64,000 nt of DNA from an uncultured Bacteroidales bacterium (GCA_944322565.1 CALUPG010000005.1:62001-126000); one strand, 5' to 3'; shown: positions 26,047 through 36,237, counted from the stretch's first letter. The notes: generated by a model not told the origin, from the sequence alone. Made by a program: numbers and translations.

Positions 26047-27314
26047 TATACCATTTGTTTGAATTTCTCAAGGATGCGGACATCCCGGGACAGAGGCTTT
26101 TCACCTACCTGTCTTTCCGGGCCATGTTTGCCAGCGCCACAGCCATACTCATATCACTGATTCTCGGCAAGAAAATCATCCTGTGGCTGCAGAAACGGCA
26201 GATCGGGGAAGAAATCCGCGACCTGGGACTTGAAGGTCAGCTCCAGAAGAAGGGCACCCCTACCATGGGAGGGATAATCATAATTCTGTCCGTACTCATA
26301 TCGGTGCTGCTGTTCGCCGACCTGACGAACATCTATGTCATACTTCTGCTCATTACCACAGTATGGCTCGGCCTGCTCGGATTTGCAGATGACTATATAA
26401 AGGTATTCCGCCATAACAAGGAGGGGCTCAGCGAAAAAGGGAAACTCATTGCACAGATTCTGCTCGGCCTTTCAATCGGACTGACAGTATGTTTCAGCAA
26501 TGAGATTGTGGTAAGGGAAAAAGTGCAGACAGAGACGGCGGCCGTGACCGAATCCCCGGAAAGCCAGGCAGCTGCCGCAGCAGAAGAACATGATGTGGTA
26601 AAGAGCACAAAGACGACGATTCCCTTTGTCAAGAATCATGAGTTCGACTACAAGTGGCTCTCCCCTTTCAGCGGCGCCATGGGCTGGTACTGCAAATGGG
26701 CAATATATGTGGCTATGATTGTCCTTGTCATCACCGCATGCTCCAACGGCACCAATCTCACTGACGGGATGGATGGTCTTGCCACAGGCACATCGGCAAT
26801 TGTAGGTGTAGTGCTGGGCATTTTCGCCTATCTTTCAGGCAACATAATCAATGCCGACTATCTCAATATCATGTACATCCCGGGGACAGGAGAGATTGCG
26901 GTGTTCATGGCGGCATTTGTCGGAGCCCTCATCGGATTCCTGTGGTACAATTCTTATCCGGCACAGGTGTTCATGGGCGACACAGGAAGCCTTGCCATCG
27001 GAGGAATCATCGGAGTGTGCGCAATATTAATCAGGAAAGAGCTCCTGCTCCCGATTCTGTGCGGAATATTCCTCGTCGAGAGCCTTTCGGTCCTCATGCA
27101 AAGATTCTGGTTCAAATACACCAAGAAGAAATACGGCGCCGGCCGAAGAATATTCAGGATGGCACCGCTGCACCATCATTTCCAGAAAGAGAACATACCT
27201 GCAGCGATAAAATGGCCGGCGAGGGCAATCCCTGAGGCGAAGATTGTGGTGAGATTCTGGATTATCGGGATTCTGCTCGCAGTATTCACCATAGCTCTGC
27301 TGAAAATCAGATAA
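26043..27314 (+). CDS. mraY: Phospho-MurNAc-pentapeptide transferase
   Basis: 423 residues with about ten membrane helices. It transfers phospho-MurNAc-pentapeptide to undecaprenyl phosphate, giving lipid I. Family motifs are present: KKGTPTMGG, FADDYIKV with the catalytic Asp pair, NGTNLTDGMDGLA and the HHH-type MAPLHHHF. A charged, Ala/Glu-rich insertion of about 50 residues (about 158-205, including ESPESQAAAAAEEH) makes it longer than the about 360 residues of proteobacterial MraY; long insertions occur in this phylum. Confidence 0.96.
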   Translation: MIYHLFEFLKDADIPGQRLFTYLSFRAMFASATAILISLILGKKIILWLQKRQIGEEIRDLGLEGQLQKKGTPTMGGIIIILSVLISVLLFADLTNIYVILLLITTVWLGLLGFADDYIKVFRHNKEGLSEKGKLIAQILLGLSIGLTVCFSNEIVVREKVQTETAAVTESPESQAAAAAEEHDVVKSTKTTIPFVKNHEFDYKWLSPFSGAMGWYCKWAIYVAMIVLVITACSNGTNLTDGMDGLATGTSAIVGVVLGIFAYLSGNIINADYLNIMYIPGTGEIAVFMAAFVGALIGFLWYNSYPAQVFMGDTGSLAIGGIIGVCAILIRKELLLPILCGIFLVESLSVLMQRFWFKYTKKKYGAGRRIFRMAPLHHHFQKENIPAAIKWPARAIPEAKIVVRFWIIGILLAVFTIALLKIR

Positions 27315-27356
27315 AAAAGAAAAGGATACAACAAAAGACAACAAGGAGACAGGAAA

Positions 27357-28691
27357 ATGCCAAGGATAGCAGTACTGGGAGGAGGAGAAAGCGGTACAGG
27401 GGCCGCAATCCTCGCAAAAGTCAAGGGATTCGACGTATTTGTTTCCGACAAGGGGACAATTGATGAAAAATATGTCAGGATGCTCGAGGAATGGGACATT
27501 CCGTTCGAGCAGGGCGGGCATACCGAAGACCTCATTCTCAATGCGGACGAGGTCATCAAGAGCCCGGGCATCCCGTCGGCTGCGCCAATGGTGCAGAAAG
27601 TGTGCGATGCCGGCATTAAGGTCATCTCTGAAATCGAATTTGCCGGGAGATATGACACAGCCAAGAAAATATGCATAACCGGCAGCAACGGCAAGACTAC
27701 CACCACTTCTCTGATATACTACCTGCTTCAGCAGGCCGGACTGGACGCCGGACTCGGAGGCAACATCGGCAAAAGCTACGCCTATCAGGTGGCGACAGAG
27801 CATCACGACATCTATGTCCTTGAAATCAGCAGTTTCCAGTTGGACAACATGTATGACTTCAAGGCCGACATAGCAGTCATCACCAACATCACCCCTGACC
27901 ATCTCGACCGTTATGACCACAAGCTGGAGAACTATGTCAGGGCCAAGTTCCGCATCACCCGGAACATGAGCAGCGACGACTGCTTCATATTCTGTTCCGA
28001 TGACGAGATTACCGTCAGCCACCTCAACAAGATTGTAGTCAAGGCCAAGATGCTTCCGTTCTCGCAGAAGAGGGAAGTTAGCCAGGGAGCATTCCTCAAG
28101 GGAGACAAGATGGTGGTCAGATATGAAGACTCCGAATGCGACATGTTCATACAGGAACTGGCTCTGGGAGGGAGACACAATGTGTACAATTCAATGGCAG
28201 CCGCCATTGCCGGGAAAATAATGGACATTGACAATGATGTCATCCGCGAAAGCCTGTCCACATTCCAGCCGGTGGAACACAGGTTGGAAAAGGTCTTGAG
28301 CATCGGCGATGTGCTCTACATAAACGATTCCAAGGCAACCAATGTGGACGCGGCATGGTATGCGCTTGAATGCCAGACCAGGCCTGTGGTATGGATAGTC
28401 GGCGGGACGGACAAGGGGAATGACTACTCAGTCCTTCTTGACCTCGCACGCGAAAAGGTAAAGGCAATGATATGCATGGGCCTGGACAACAGGAAATTCC
28501 ATGAGTCTTTCGGCGGAATCGTGCCGGAAATCCATGATGCAACCTCGGCAGAGGACGCCGTAAAGCTTGCCCATGACATAGCCAAGGCGGGAGATGTCGT
28601 GCTCCTGTCTCCGTGCTGCGCAAGCTTTGACCTGTTCAAGAACTATGAAGACAGAGGCAGAAAATTCAAGGAAGCGGTGAGGAATCTGTAG
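27357..28691 (+). CDS. murD: UDP-MurNAc-L-alanine:D-glutamate ligase
   Basis: 444 residues. It adds D-Glu to UDP-MurNAc-L-Ala. The N-terminal UDP-binding fold starts with VLGGGESGTGAA (6-17); the ATP loop is ITGSNGKTTTTSL (about 106-118); EISSFQLD, NITPDHLDRY and the C-terminal YINDSKATN are typical of MurD. It lies 42 bases after mraY and 14 bases before ftsW. Confidence 0.96.
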   Translation: MPRIAVLGGGESGTGAAILAKVKGFDVFVSDKGTIDEKYVRMLEEWDIPFEQGGHTEDLILNADEVIKSPGIPSAAPMVQKVCDAGIKVISEIEFAGRYDTAKKICITGSNGKTTTTSLIYYLLQQAGLDAGLGGNIGKSYAYQVATEHHDIYVLEISSFQLDNMYDFKADIAVITNITPDHLDRYDHKLENYVRAKFRITRNMSSDDCFIFCSDDEITVSHLNKIVVKAKMLPFSQKREVSQGAFLKGDKMVVRYEDSECDMFIQELALGGRHNVYNSMAAAIAGKIMDIDNDVIRESLSTFQPVEHRLEKVLSIGDVLYINDSKATNVDAAWYALECQTRPVVWIVGGTDKGNDYSVLLDLAREKVKAMICMGLDNRKFHESFGGIVPEIHDATSAEDAVKLAHDIAKAGDVVLLSPCCASFDLFKNYEDRGRKFKEAVRNL

Positions 28692-28705
28692 AAACCTGAA
28701 CTCAG

Positions 28706-30094
28706 ATGAAAGACAAGACAAATAAGAAAGATGCGCCGCAGGCCGACGAAGGAATCTGGGGACTGATCGACAGAATCCAGGGGGACAAGATAGTGTGGAT
28801 GGTTGTCATCATGCTCATCCTGTTCTCAATAGTATCGATATTCTCCTCGACATCTCTTCTGGCAAACGGGCAGCCCGGGACAAGCCGGCTGGACATATTC
28901 GTTGACCAGCTGTGGATTGTAGTCGCGGGCATCATAGTCATTTTCATCTGCTACAAGATCCCGTACATAAAGCTTTTCAGAGTCCTGTCCCAGTTCGGGT
29001 TTGTTGTCTCGGCAGCCCTGCTTCTCTGCCTTCTGCTGAACATACGGGCAATAGAAGTCAATGGGGCCAGGCGCGCCATTGACCTCGGCTTTTTCCAGCT
29101 GCACGTCTATGAGGTGGTAAAGGTTGCCATGGTGATGTATCTTGCCTGGGCTATACACGCATACAATACGGATTCGTTCGGGACAGTCAACCGCCTGGCC
29201 GAAAAGCATCCCAAACTTGCATTCCTGAGCGCCCCTTTCTGGAAGAGAATGATATACATATTCATTCCCATGATGCTTGTCTGCCTCGGAATCATGTTCG
29301 GCAGTGTGTCCAGCACCCTTTTCATAGGAGGGATAATGTTCCTTACCGTCATGATCGGAGGCATCAGATTCAGGGACATCATGATGCCGGCCATGATATG
29401 CATTGCCGCCGGAGGGCTCTGCATAGGACTTTACTTCATGTCCGGAGGGAAAATATTCCCGCGTGTGGGGACAGCCGTACAGAGAGTCTTCCTGCATGAA
29501 GAAAAGAAAAATATCAAAGACCTGCAGCCCGGCACAAGAGAGTTTCAGGATGCGCTGGATGCAATACGCCAGCCTGAAAGCGCCAAGATTGCCATCCACG
29601 AAGGCGGCATTCTCGGCAAGGGACCGGGAGGCAGCACCCAGAAATATACCGTAGCCCTGATTTTCAGCGACTACATGTACAGCTTCATCGTCGAAGAATA
29701 CGGCCTGTGGGGCGGAATCCTCATAATCGTCCTTTACATCAGCCTTCTTGCAAGAGGAACGATTATAGTGAAGAACTGCGACAATGACTTCGCCAAAACG
29801 GCCGTCTCGGGGCTTACCGTCCTCATCACCGGACAGGCTCTGATGCACATTTACATAAATCTTGACATGGGACTGCTCACAGGACAGACTCTGCCGCTGA
29901 TAAGCCACGGGAAAAGTTCATTCCTGTGTTTCTGCGTGGCGTTCGGAGTAATCCTTTCCATAAGCAAGATGGCAAAGGCAAAGATACAGAAAGAAACAGA
30001 TGAGGCGGCGCCGATAGGAATCGAGGCGGAGGAACTTCAGGCAAGCCTCAATGATCTGGACGATTTTGAATCAGGAAATATTGGAGAGAAATGA
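28706..30094 (+). CDS. ftsW: Lipid II glycosyltransferase / division protein FtsW
   Basis: 462 residues of the SEDS family with about ten membrane helices. Conserved stretches include INGARRAIDLG-like VNGARRAIDLGFFQLHVYEV, the loop KYTVALIFSDYMYSFIVEEYGLWGG and GLLTGQTLPLISHGKSS near the C-terminus. It polymerises septal glycan strands together with FtsI. Compared with FtsW of other phyla it has an extended cytoplasmic N-terminus and an acidic C-terminal tail. It overlaps murG by 4 bases. Confidence 0.95.
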   Translation: MKDKTNKKDAPQADEGIWGLIDRIQGDKIVWMVVIMLILFSIVSIFSSTSLLANGQPGTSRLDIFVDQLWIVVAGIIVIFICYKIPYIKLFRVLSQFGFVVSAALLLCLLLNIRAIEVNGARRAIDLGFFQLHVYEVVKVAMVMYLAWAIHAYNTDSFGTVNRLAEKHPKLAFLSAPFWKRMIYIFIPMMLVCLGIMFGSVSSTLFIGGIMFLTVMIGGIRFRDIMMPAMICIAAGGLCIGLYFMSGGKIFPRVGTAVQRVFLHEEKKNIKDLQPGTREFQDALDAIRQPESAKIAIHEGGILGKGPGGSTQKYTVALIFSDYMYSFIVEEYGLWGGILIIVLYISLLARGTIIVKNCDNDFAKTAVSGLTVLITGQALMHIYINLDMGLLTGQTLPLISHGKSSFLCFCVAFGVILSISKMAKAKIQKETDEAAPIGIEAEELQASLNDLDDFESGNIGEK

Positions 30095-31230
30095 AAAGCT
30101 ACAGGCCGATAAGGGCAATCATAAGCGGAGGCGGCACAGGAGGACACATCTTCCCGGCCCTCTCGATTGCGGACAAGCTCAGGGAAGTATGCCCGCAGAC
30201 AGAAATACTGTTTGTCGGTGCGGAAGGCAAGATGGAAATGGAGAAAGTGCCCGAGGCAGGCTACGACATCAAGGGACTGCCTGTGGCCGGACTTCAGAGA
30301 AAACTGTCGCTGTCCAATCTGGCACTCCCCTTCAAGGTGATGAAAAGTCTCTCGATGGCAAAGAAAATCATCAGGGGATTCCGGCCGGACATAGCAATAG
30401 GGGTCGGCGGCTACGCCAGTGCCCCGCTGCTGTGGAGTGCTGAAAAGGAAAGGATTCCGACTCTGATCCAGGAACAGAACGGATATGCCGGTCTCACCAA
30501 CAGGATTCTCGGCAAAAAGGCAGGACGCATCTGCGTAGCATACGAGGGCATGGAAAGATTCTTCCCGAAAGAGCGCATCATCATCACCGGCAATCCGATA
30601 AGGAAAGAAATAGTGCCGGCGGATGACAGGATGAAGCGCGAAGCCCTGGAATACTACGGGCTTGACCCGAAAAAAAAGCATCTGTTCATCATGGGCGGCA
30701 GTCTCGGAAGCGGGACATTGAACAAATCCATGATGAAATGGATTTCAGAAGGAAGACCCTCAGGGAAAGGCCTGGAAGTCATCTGGCAATGCGGCAAATA
30801 TTATAAGAACGACATCGACCGGTTCATCTCCGGAGCAGCGTCCGCCGACAAGACATTGGAAAAGGAAGTAAGGCATTATGACTTCATCAGCAGGATGGAC
30901 CTGGCATACGCGGCAGCCGACATTGTCATCTCAAGGTCCGGGGCAAGTTCGGTATCGGAGCTCTGCGCAGCGCACAAGGCTGTGATATTTGTCCCGTCTC
31001 CGAATGTAGCAGAAGACCACCAGAGGCACAATGCGATGGCCCTGGTCAAGAAAAATGCGGCGCACATTGTAAGCGATGCCGAAGCTCCGGAAAAACTGCT
31101 GGCGGAAGCCTGCGCACTTATAAGGAACGAGGACGAAATCCGGGAAATGGAGAAAAACATCGCCGCCCTGGGCAGAACAGACGCGGCTCAGGCAATCGTA
31201 GATGAGGTCTATGCTTTGCTTGACAAATGA
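30091..31230 (+). CDS. murG: Undecaprenyl-PP-MurNAc-pentapeptide GlcNAc transferase
   Basis: 379 residues, GT28 family. It converts lipid I to lipid II on the inner face of the membrane. The N-terminal GGGTGGHIFPAL loop (about 11-22) binds the phosphate of lipid I; GVGGYASAP, LIQEQNGYAGLTNR and the C-terminal RSGASSVSEL UDP-GlcNAc-binding motif are all present. Start overlaps the ftsW stop (ATGA). Confidence 0.97.
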   Translation: MKSYRPIRAIISGGGTGGHIFPALSIADKLREVCPQTEILFVGAEGKMEMEKVPEAGYDIKGLPVAGLQRKLSLSNLALPFKVMKSLSMAKKIIRGFRPDIAIGVGGYASAPLLWSAEKERIPTLIQEQNGYAGLTNRILGKKAGRICVAYEGMERFFPKERIIITGNPIRKEIVPADDRMKREALEYYGLDPKKKHLFIMGGSLGSGTLNKSMMKWISEGRPSGKGLEVIWQCGKYYKNDIDRFISGAASADKTLEKEVRHYDFISRMDLAYAAADIVISRSGASSVSELCAAHKAVIFVPSPNVAEDHQRHNAMALVKKNAAHIVSDAEAPEKLLAEACALIRNEDEIREMEKNIAALGRTDAAQAIVDEVYALLDK

Positions 31231-31246
31231 AATACGGAGAAAGCAA

Positions 31247-32596
31247 ATGAAATACAGGAACATATATTTTCTTGGCATCGGCGGGATAGGGATGAGCGCC
31301 ATTGCCAGATATTGCAGATACAAGGGACATGTCGTCTCCGGCTATGACCGCACCCCGTCAGAACTCACACATGAACTGGAGTCCGAGGGGATGGAAATCC
31401 ACTATGATGACCGCCCTGACCTGATACCACCGGACAAGGACGACACACTTGTCATCTATACACCGGCGATTCCGCATGAGCTCGGCGAGATGAGATTCGT
31501 GACGGAAAACGGGTACAAAGTCATCAAGAGATCCAGAGCTCTCGGTGAAATAGCCGAGGGGCAGAGATGTCTGGCTGTTGCAGGGACACACGGAAAGACA
31601 ACGACAAGCACATTGCTTGCACACATATTCAAAGAAAGCGGGGAAGGATGCTCCGCATTTCTCGGCGGGATATCCAAAAACTACGGCACCAATCTTCTGG
31701 TCAGTGACAACAATGTGATTGTCGCAGAAGCAGACGAGTTCGACAGGTCATTCCTCCAGCTGCACCCTGAGACAGCCGTGATTACGGCCATGGATGCCGA
31801 CCACCTTGACATATATTCCGACCTGGGGCATGTACGGCAGGCATTCAGAGACTTCGCCTCTCAGGTCAGCGGCACCGTCATCACGAAGCCAGGGCTTGAC
31901 ATTACCGGAAGAGACACAAGGGCAGAGATTCTCAGGTATTCATTCAGGGAAGAATGTGACTTCTATGCAAGCAACCTGAGCAAGGACGAGTCCGGACATT
32001 TTACATTTGACCTCAACTGGCCCGGCGGGACTATCAGGTCATGCCGCTGCGGAATCCCGGGATGGGTCAATGTCGAGAACAGCATTGCCGCAGCCGCCAT
32101 TGCCCTCACCTACGGACTGGACCCGGAGAAAGTACGGCATGCCATCGGCACATACATGGGTGTAAAGAGAAGATTTGACTTTCATGTCAACAGACCGGGA
32201 TGCACATATATCGATGACTATGCACATCATCCGAAGGAGATTGCCGCAGCGATAAGCTCCATCCGCGGCATCTTTCCGGGGAGGAAACTGACGGCAATAT
32301 TCCAGCCGCACCTGTATACCCGGACAAGGGACTTTGCCGGTGAGTTCGCACAAGCACTGAGCCATGTCGACAAACTGATTCTCCTGGATATCTACCCGGC
32401 ACGCGAAGAACCGATACCGGGCGTCACTTCACAGATCATCTATGACAAAGTACAGGCTCCAGAAAAGATACTCATGAAAAAAGAAGAAGTCCTTGACTAT
32501 ATGAAAAATGAACATCCGGATGTCCTTGTCACATTCGGAGCCGGGGATATAGACAGGCTGACAGGCCCCCTGACAGAAATGCTTGAAAAAAGATGA
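31247..32596 (+). CDS. murC: UDP-MurNAc:L-alanine ligase
   Basis: 449 residues from the ATG at 31247 (GGAG-type bases precede it; earlier starts would overlap murG). It adds L-Ala to UDP-MurNAc, the first peptide-forming step. The N-terminus has FLGIGGIGMSAIA; the ATP loop is VAGTHGKTTTSTL (about 110-122); EADEFDRSF, DADHLDIY and YIDDYAHHPKEI follow. It overlaps ftsQ by 4 bases. Confidence 0.97.
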   Translation: MKYRNIYFLGIGGIGMSAIARYCRYKGHVVSGYDRTPSELTHELESEGMEIHYDDRPDLIPPDKDDTLVIYTPAIPHELGEMRFVTENGYKVIKRSRALGEIAEGQRCLAVAGTHGKTTTSTLLAHIFKESGEGCSAFLGGISKNYGTNLLVSDNNVIVAEADEFDRSFLQLHPETAVITAMDADHLDIYSDLGHVRQAFRDFASQVSGTVITKPGLDITGRDTRAEILRYSFREECDFYASNLSKDESGHFTFDLNWPGGTIRSCRCGIPGWVNVENSIAAAAIALTYGLDPEKVRHAIGTYMGVKRRFDFHVNRPGCTYIDDYAHHPKEIAAAISSIRGIFPGRKLTAIFQPHLYTRTRDFAGEFAQALSHVDKLILLDIYPAREEPIPGVTSQIIYDKVQAPEKILMKKEEVLDYMKNEHPDVLVTFGAGDIDRLTGPLTEMLEKR

Positions 32597-33375
32597 ACAA
32601 GGTAAGCAGATACATACTTGCGGCCATATTCGGAGGACTCACGACAGTTCTGCTGTGCGCGGCATATACATCCGGATCGTTGAAAAGGAGCAGGACATCA
32701 TGCTCCGGGATAGAAGTATGCATCAGGGACAGCAGCATAAACAGATTTGTCTGCAGAGAGGACATCATCAGACATATTTCCGGAGCACATGGAGACCCTG
32801 TCGGGAAACTGCTTGACAGCCTTAACATTGCAGCAATCGAAAAGACAATAGACAACTGGAGTCCCGTCAGGAAAAGCGAAGTGTACATGACCAAGGACGG
32901 GATACTGCATGTGACCCTCGAGCAGAGGACTCCGCTGCTGAGGTTCCAGAAGGACAGCACGGGCTTCTATGCCGATGCAGACGGCGTACTGTTTCCGCTC
33001 CAGCCGGGACACACAGCCCATGTTCCTGTCATAGACGGAAATATCCCGCTGAATGCAGGAGACGGATACCACGGCAGACCGGCCAGCGAATGGGAACGGC
33101 AATGGACAGACAGGATTGTATCAATGATCAAATTCATGAAATCAAATGACATCTGGCTCAAGAACATTGCCCAGATACATGTCAACGAGGCCGGAGACCT
33201 GGTTCTGATTCCTTATGAGGGCAGGGAAAAATTTATTTTCGGCCAGCCTGTCGGAACAGAAGACAAATTCAGAAAAATCGAACTCTATTATACCGCCATC
33301 GTCCCGGACAAGGGCAAAGACATGTATTCAACCGTCAACCTGAAATATGACGGGCGTATAATCTGCAGAAAATAA
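32593..33375 (+). CDS. ftsQ: FtsQ-like cell-division protein
   Basis: 260 residues. One N-terminal transmembrane helix (about 7-26) and a periplasmic part: a POTRA-like segment (about 40-105; VCIRDSSINRFVCREDII) and a beta domain (IHVNEAGDLVLIPYEGREKFIFG) typical of FtsQ in Bacteroidota. It scaffolds FtsL/FtsB at the septum. Identified by its layout and place between murC and ftsA. Confidence 0.88.
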   Translation: MNKVSRYILAAIFGGLTTVLLCAAYTSGSLKRSRTSCSGIEVCIRDSSINRFVCREDIIRHISGAHGDPVGKLLDSLNIAAIEKTIDNWSPVRKSEVYMTKDGILHVTLEQRTPLLRFQKDSTGFYADADGVLFPLQPGHTAHVPVIDGNIPLNAGDGYHGRPASEWERQWTDRIVSMIKFMKSNDIWLKNIAQIHVNEAGDLVLIPYEGREKFIFGQPVGTEDKFRKIELYYTAIVPDKGKDMYSTVNLKYDGRIICRK

Positions 33376-33387
33376 AACAATAACGTC

Positions 33388-34893
33388 ATGGATACAAGAC
33401 ATATAGCAACCATTGACCTCGGCACCTCAAAGACAGCGCTCACCGTCACCGAAATCAGCGGGGAGAGGGTCGAGATCATCTATTACAAAAAGATTCCTTC
33501 AGAAGGGATAAGATACAGCTATGTATTCAACTCGAAACAGGCAGGTGACATTGTCAGGGAACTTGTGGAAGATGCTGAAAAAGAACTGCGGATAAAAATC
33601 CACAGTGCCGTTGTCGGCATGCCGAAATACAGCATAAGGAAAGAATCCGGGAACGCAAAGGTCAAGATGGACCCGGAAGAATGCATCACCGAGGAAGATG
33701 TTTCCGAACTCAAGGACATCGCCAAGGCGTCATACCCGCTTGATGACACCCAAAACGAGAAACTGTACGGGGCAATCGCCCAGTCATTTTCCAACGGAGA
33801 TGAAATAGGACTGACCGAAGAGGACATTGTCGGAGTCTCAAGTGATTATTTTTCAGGGAACTTCAATCTTTTCATCGGCAAAAAGAAATATCTTGACAAC
33901 ATTGATGTCGCCTTCAAAAGAATAGGGCTGAAAATACAGAAAAAATTCTTCATGCCGGAACCCGAGGGAAAGGCAATACTGACAAAGGGGGAAATGGACA
34001 ACGGTGTCGCCCTTGTGGACATAGGCGGAGGCTCCACTTCGGTGTCAGTATATTACAGAGGCATCCTCAGGCACTATGCATCGATTCCTTTCGGCGGAAA
34101 ATCAGTGACCGGCGACATCAAGACTGAATGTATGATTCCGGAAGACATTGCAGAAAAAATCAAGACCGGATTCGGAGGGTGCATGCCTGACAAACTGCAG
34201 AATCTGAGCGAGAAGGTCCTTCACATATGCAGCGAGTCCGAGATTCCGAGCATTCAGATTCCGGTTAAATATCTGTCGGAAATCATCACTGCAAGAATGA
34301 AGGAAATCATTGAGGCTGTGCTTTATGAGATTCAGGCAAGCGGATTTGCCGACCATCTCAGGAGCGGGGTCGTACTTACCGGAGGCGGAGCAAAGCTGCT
34401 CAACTGCGCAAACTGGTTCAAGGAGCTGTCAGGTTATGACACGAGGGTAGGAAAGCTGCGCAACCTGTTTTCAGCCTCCGGATATGAAGACTTCTATGAC
34501 CCTGACGCCACCGTCTCGGCAGGGCTGATACTTGCCGCCAAAAATGCTCATGTCCAAGACTGTCTTGAAGACTGCACCGGTGAGAGCAGCTCCGCCTCAG
34601 CAGACAGCACCGACGCCCGCGGAGTTCATGACCAGCCGGAGGAAAATGCCTTTGAGAATCATGAGACAAACACAGAAGCCCCTGAAGATTCCGGGAATGA
34701 AGGCAGTGACGATGTGACGGGCACGGTATTCGACCAGGCGCCGGAAGAAGCCAGACAGGCCGGGCAGAAGAAAAAGCAGCAGGCTCAAAGCGGCAAAGCC
34801 GCTCCCGAGAAGAAGAAAAGAGAACCTATCTGGACAAAAGTCGGGAATCTGTTCAACGACATGTTCGATGACTTTGGAAAAGAAAGTGTCTGA
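33388..34893 (+). CDS. ftsA: Cell-division protein FtsA
   Basis: 501 residues. Actin-like fold with phosphate and adenine motifs (IATIDLGTSKTALTVTE at the start, VALVDIGGGSTSVSVYY near 210, VVLTGGGAKL near 330). FtsA tethers FtsZ to the membrane. A low-complexity acidic/Gln/Ala linker (about 385-475) separates the fold from a C-terminal amphipathic helix (EPIWTKVGNLFNDMFDDFG), the membrane anchor. The long linker is usual in this phylum. Confidence 0.96.
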   Translation: MDTRHIATIDLGTSKTALTVTEISGERVEIIYYKKIPSEGIRYSYVFNSKQAGDIVRELVEDAEKELRIKIHSAVVGMPKYSIRKESGNAKVKMDPEECITEEDVSELKDIAKASYPLDDTQNEKLYGAIAQSFSNGDEIGLTEEDIVGVSSDYFSGNFNLFIGKKKYLDNIDVAFKRIGLKIQKKFFMPEPEGKAILTKGEMDNGVALVDIGGGSTSVSVYYRGILRHYASIPFGGKSVTGDIKTECMIPEDIAEKIKTGFGGCMPDKLQNLSEKVLHICSESEIPSIQIPVKYLSEIITARMKEIIEAVLYEIQASGFADHLRSGVVLTGGGAKLLNCANWFKELSGYDTRVGKLRNLFSASGYEDFYDPDATVSAGLILAAKNAHVQDCLEDCTGESSSASADSTDARGVHDQPEENAFENHETNTEAPEDSGNEGSDDVTGTVFDQAPEEARQAGQKKKQQAQSGKAAPEKKKREPIWTKVGNLFNDMFDDFGKESV

Positions 34894-34922
34894 AATTAAT
34901 GTAAAACACAAATATTGCAGCC

Positions 34923-36200
34923 ATGGACTCAAATGACTTTCTTGAAAATATAAATATCACACCCAGGGACTGGGAAGAAGACAGATCGATAATCAAAGTG
35001 ATAGGCGTAGGCGGGGGCGGATGCAATGCCGTGTCCTATATGTTCAGCCAGGGCATCAAGGGATGCAGCTTCATTGTATGCAATACAGATGCCCAGGCCC
35101 TGAAAAAAAGTCCTGTCCCGTTCAAAATCCAGCTCGGGGAAGGTCTCGGTGCCGGATGCGACCCCATCAAAGGACGGAATGCAGCCATTGAGGCACAGGA
35201 TGAAATTGCAAAGAAAGTGCTTGAAAACAATACGCAGATGCTTTTCATCACTGCCGGCATGGGAGGAGGAACCGGAACAGGCGCGGCGCCGGTCATCGCC
35301 GACATGGCCAAGAAACGCAATATCCTGACTGTCGCAATTGTGACCCTTCCGTTCAAGAACGAAGGAAATGAATCACTTTCCAAGGCAATCGACGGGATAC
35401 ATGAACTTGAAAAATGCGTGGACAGCCTGCTTATAATCAACAATGAGAAATTGTATGAGTACTATGGGGATCTCCTTGTCCACGATGCCTTCCCGAAGGC
35501 AGACGAAATACTTGCAACTGCCGTAAAGGGCATTATTGAGATTATCCGGAAGCCGGGATACATCAATGTCGACTTCGCCGATGTCAAGACAATGATGAGG
35601 AACAGCGGCATGGCCCTCATGGGCTGCGGCACAGGGACAGGAGAGCACAGGATAGAAGATGCCATCAGCCAGGCCCTTGAATCCCCTCTTCTCAACGACT
35701 TTGACCTCAAGACCGCCAAGAATGTCCTCATCAACATCACGATAGGCAAGAACGAGAAGGGCCTTTCAATGAAAGGGCTTGATGACATCAACAATAAGAT
35801 CAAAGAATACACCGGCAACGCAAACAATTTCAAGAGAGGAATCATATTTGACGAGGACCCGGAAATCGGAGACCGGATAAACATCACTGCTATCGCCACA
35901 GGATTCAAGATGAGCCAGCTCAACGACATCACCGATGTCAGCCAGGGCAATATCATCGTCGTCAGAAGCGACTACGACGGAAAGAGGCTGCCTGGCGAGC
36001 AGATAGAACTTTCTGAAATCTCTGCAAGGAAAATAGGCCCGACCAATGCTTCCAATGTACGCAGGTTCAATTACAGCGGAAAAGAAAAGCCGGTCCTGAT
36101 TGTGGAGCCGGGACAGAATTTCAGTGAACTTGAAGGTGAAACAGCAAGGGCGCGGGCCATCAGGCGCATGTCTGAAAGCAGCGATGCGGGACAGGCATGA
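34923..36200 (+). CDS. ftsZ: Cell-division GTPase FtsZ
   Basis: 425 residues. The tubulin signature GGGTGTGAAPV (about 117-127) and N-terminal IKVIGVGGGGCNAV are intact; the GTPase and C-terminal subdomains extend to about 340. The tail is short and ends SESSDAGQA; I find no conserved C-terminal peptide of the D-x-P-x-F-L-R kind that usually binds FtsA. Last gene of the cluster, 29 bases after ftsA. A small hairpin (CAGAG/CTCTG, 36216-36230) lies 15 bases past the stop. Confidence 0.97.
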   Translation: MDSNDFLENINITPRDWEEDRSIIKVIGVGGGGCNAVSYMFSQGIKGCSFIVCNTDAQALKKSPVPFKIQLGEGLGAGCDPIKGRNAAIEAQDEIAKKVLENNTQMLFITAGMGGGTGTGAAPVIADMAKKRNILTVAIVTLPFKNEGNESLSKAIDGIHELEKCVDSLLIINNEKLYEYYGDLLVHDAFPKADEILATAVKGIIEIIRKPGYINVDFADVKTMMRNSGMALMGCGTGTGEHRIEDAISQALESPLLNDFDLKTAKNVLINITIGKNEKGLSMKGLDDINNKIKEYTGNANNFKRGIIFDEDPEIGDRINITAIATGFKMSQLNDITDVSQGNIIVVRSDYDGKRLPGEQIELSEISARKIGPTNASNVRRFNYSGKEKPVLIVEPGQNFSELEGETARARAIRRMSESSDAGQA

Positions 36201-36237
36201 GAACATCGTCCGGAACAGAGAAAATCTCTGTGAGAAG

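Noticed and set aside
26043..27314. Foreign insertion inside mraY
   Set aside because: The Ala/Glu-rich loop is in frame, has the same base composition, and long loops in MraY are usual for this phylum.
27027..28178. A 383-codon open frame on the minus strand
   Set aside because: It lies wholly antisense to murD and the end of mraY, both with complete motifs; the translation resembles no protein and its frame is a by-product of codon bias.
28826..29908. A 360-codon open frame on the minus strand
   Set aside because: Antisense to ftsW, whose membrane helices and signature loops are intact; the antisense protein is His/Asp/Tyr-rich without any motif.
36216..36230. Terminator of the division cluster after ftsZ
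   Set aside because: The stem is only five base pairs and no T run follows; kept only as a note under ftsZ.
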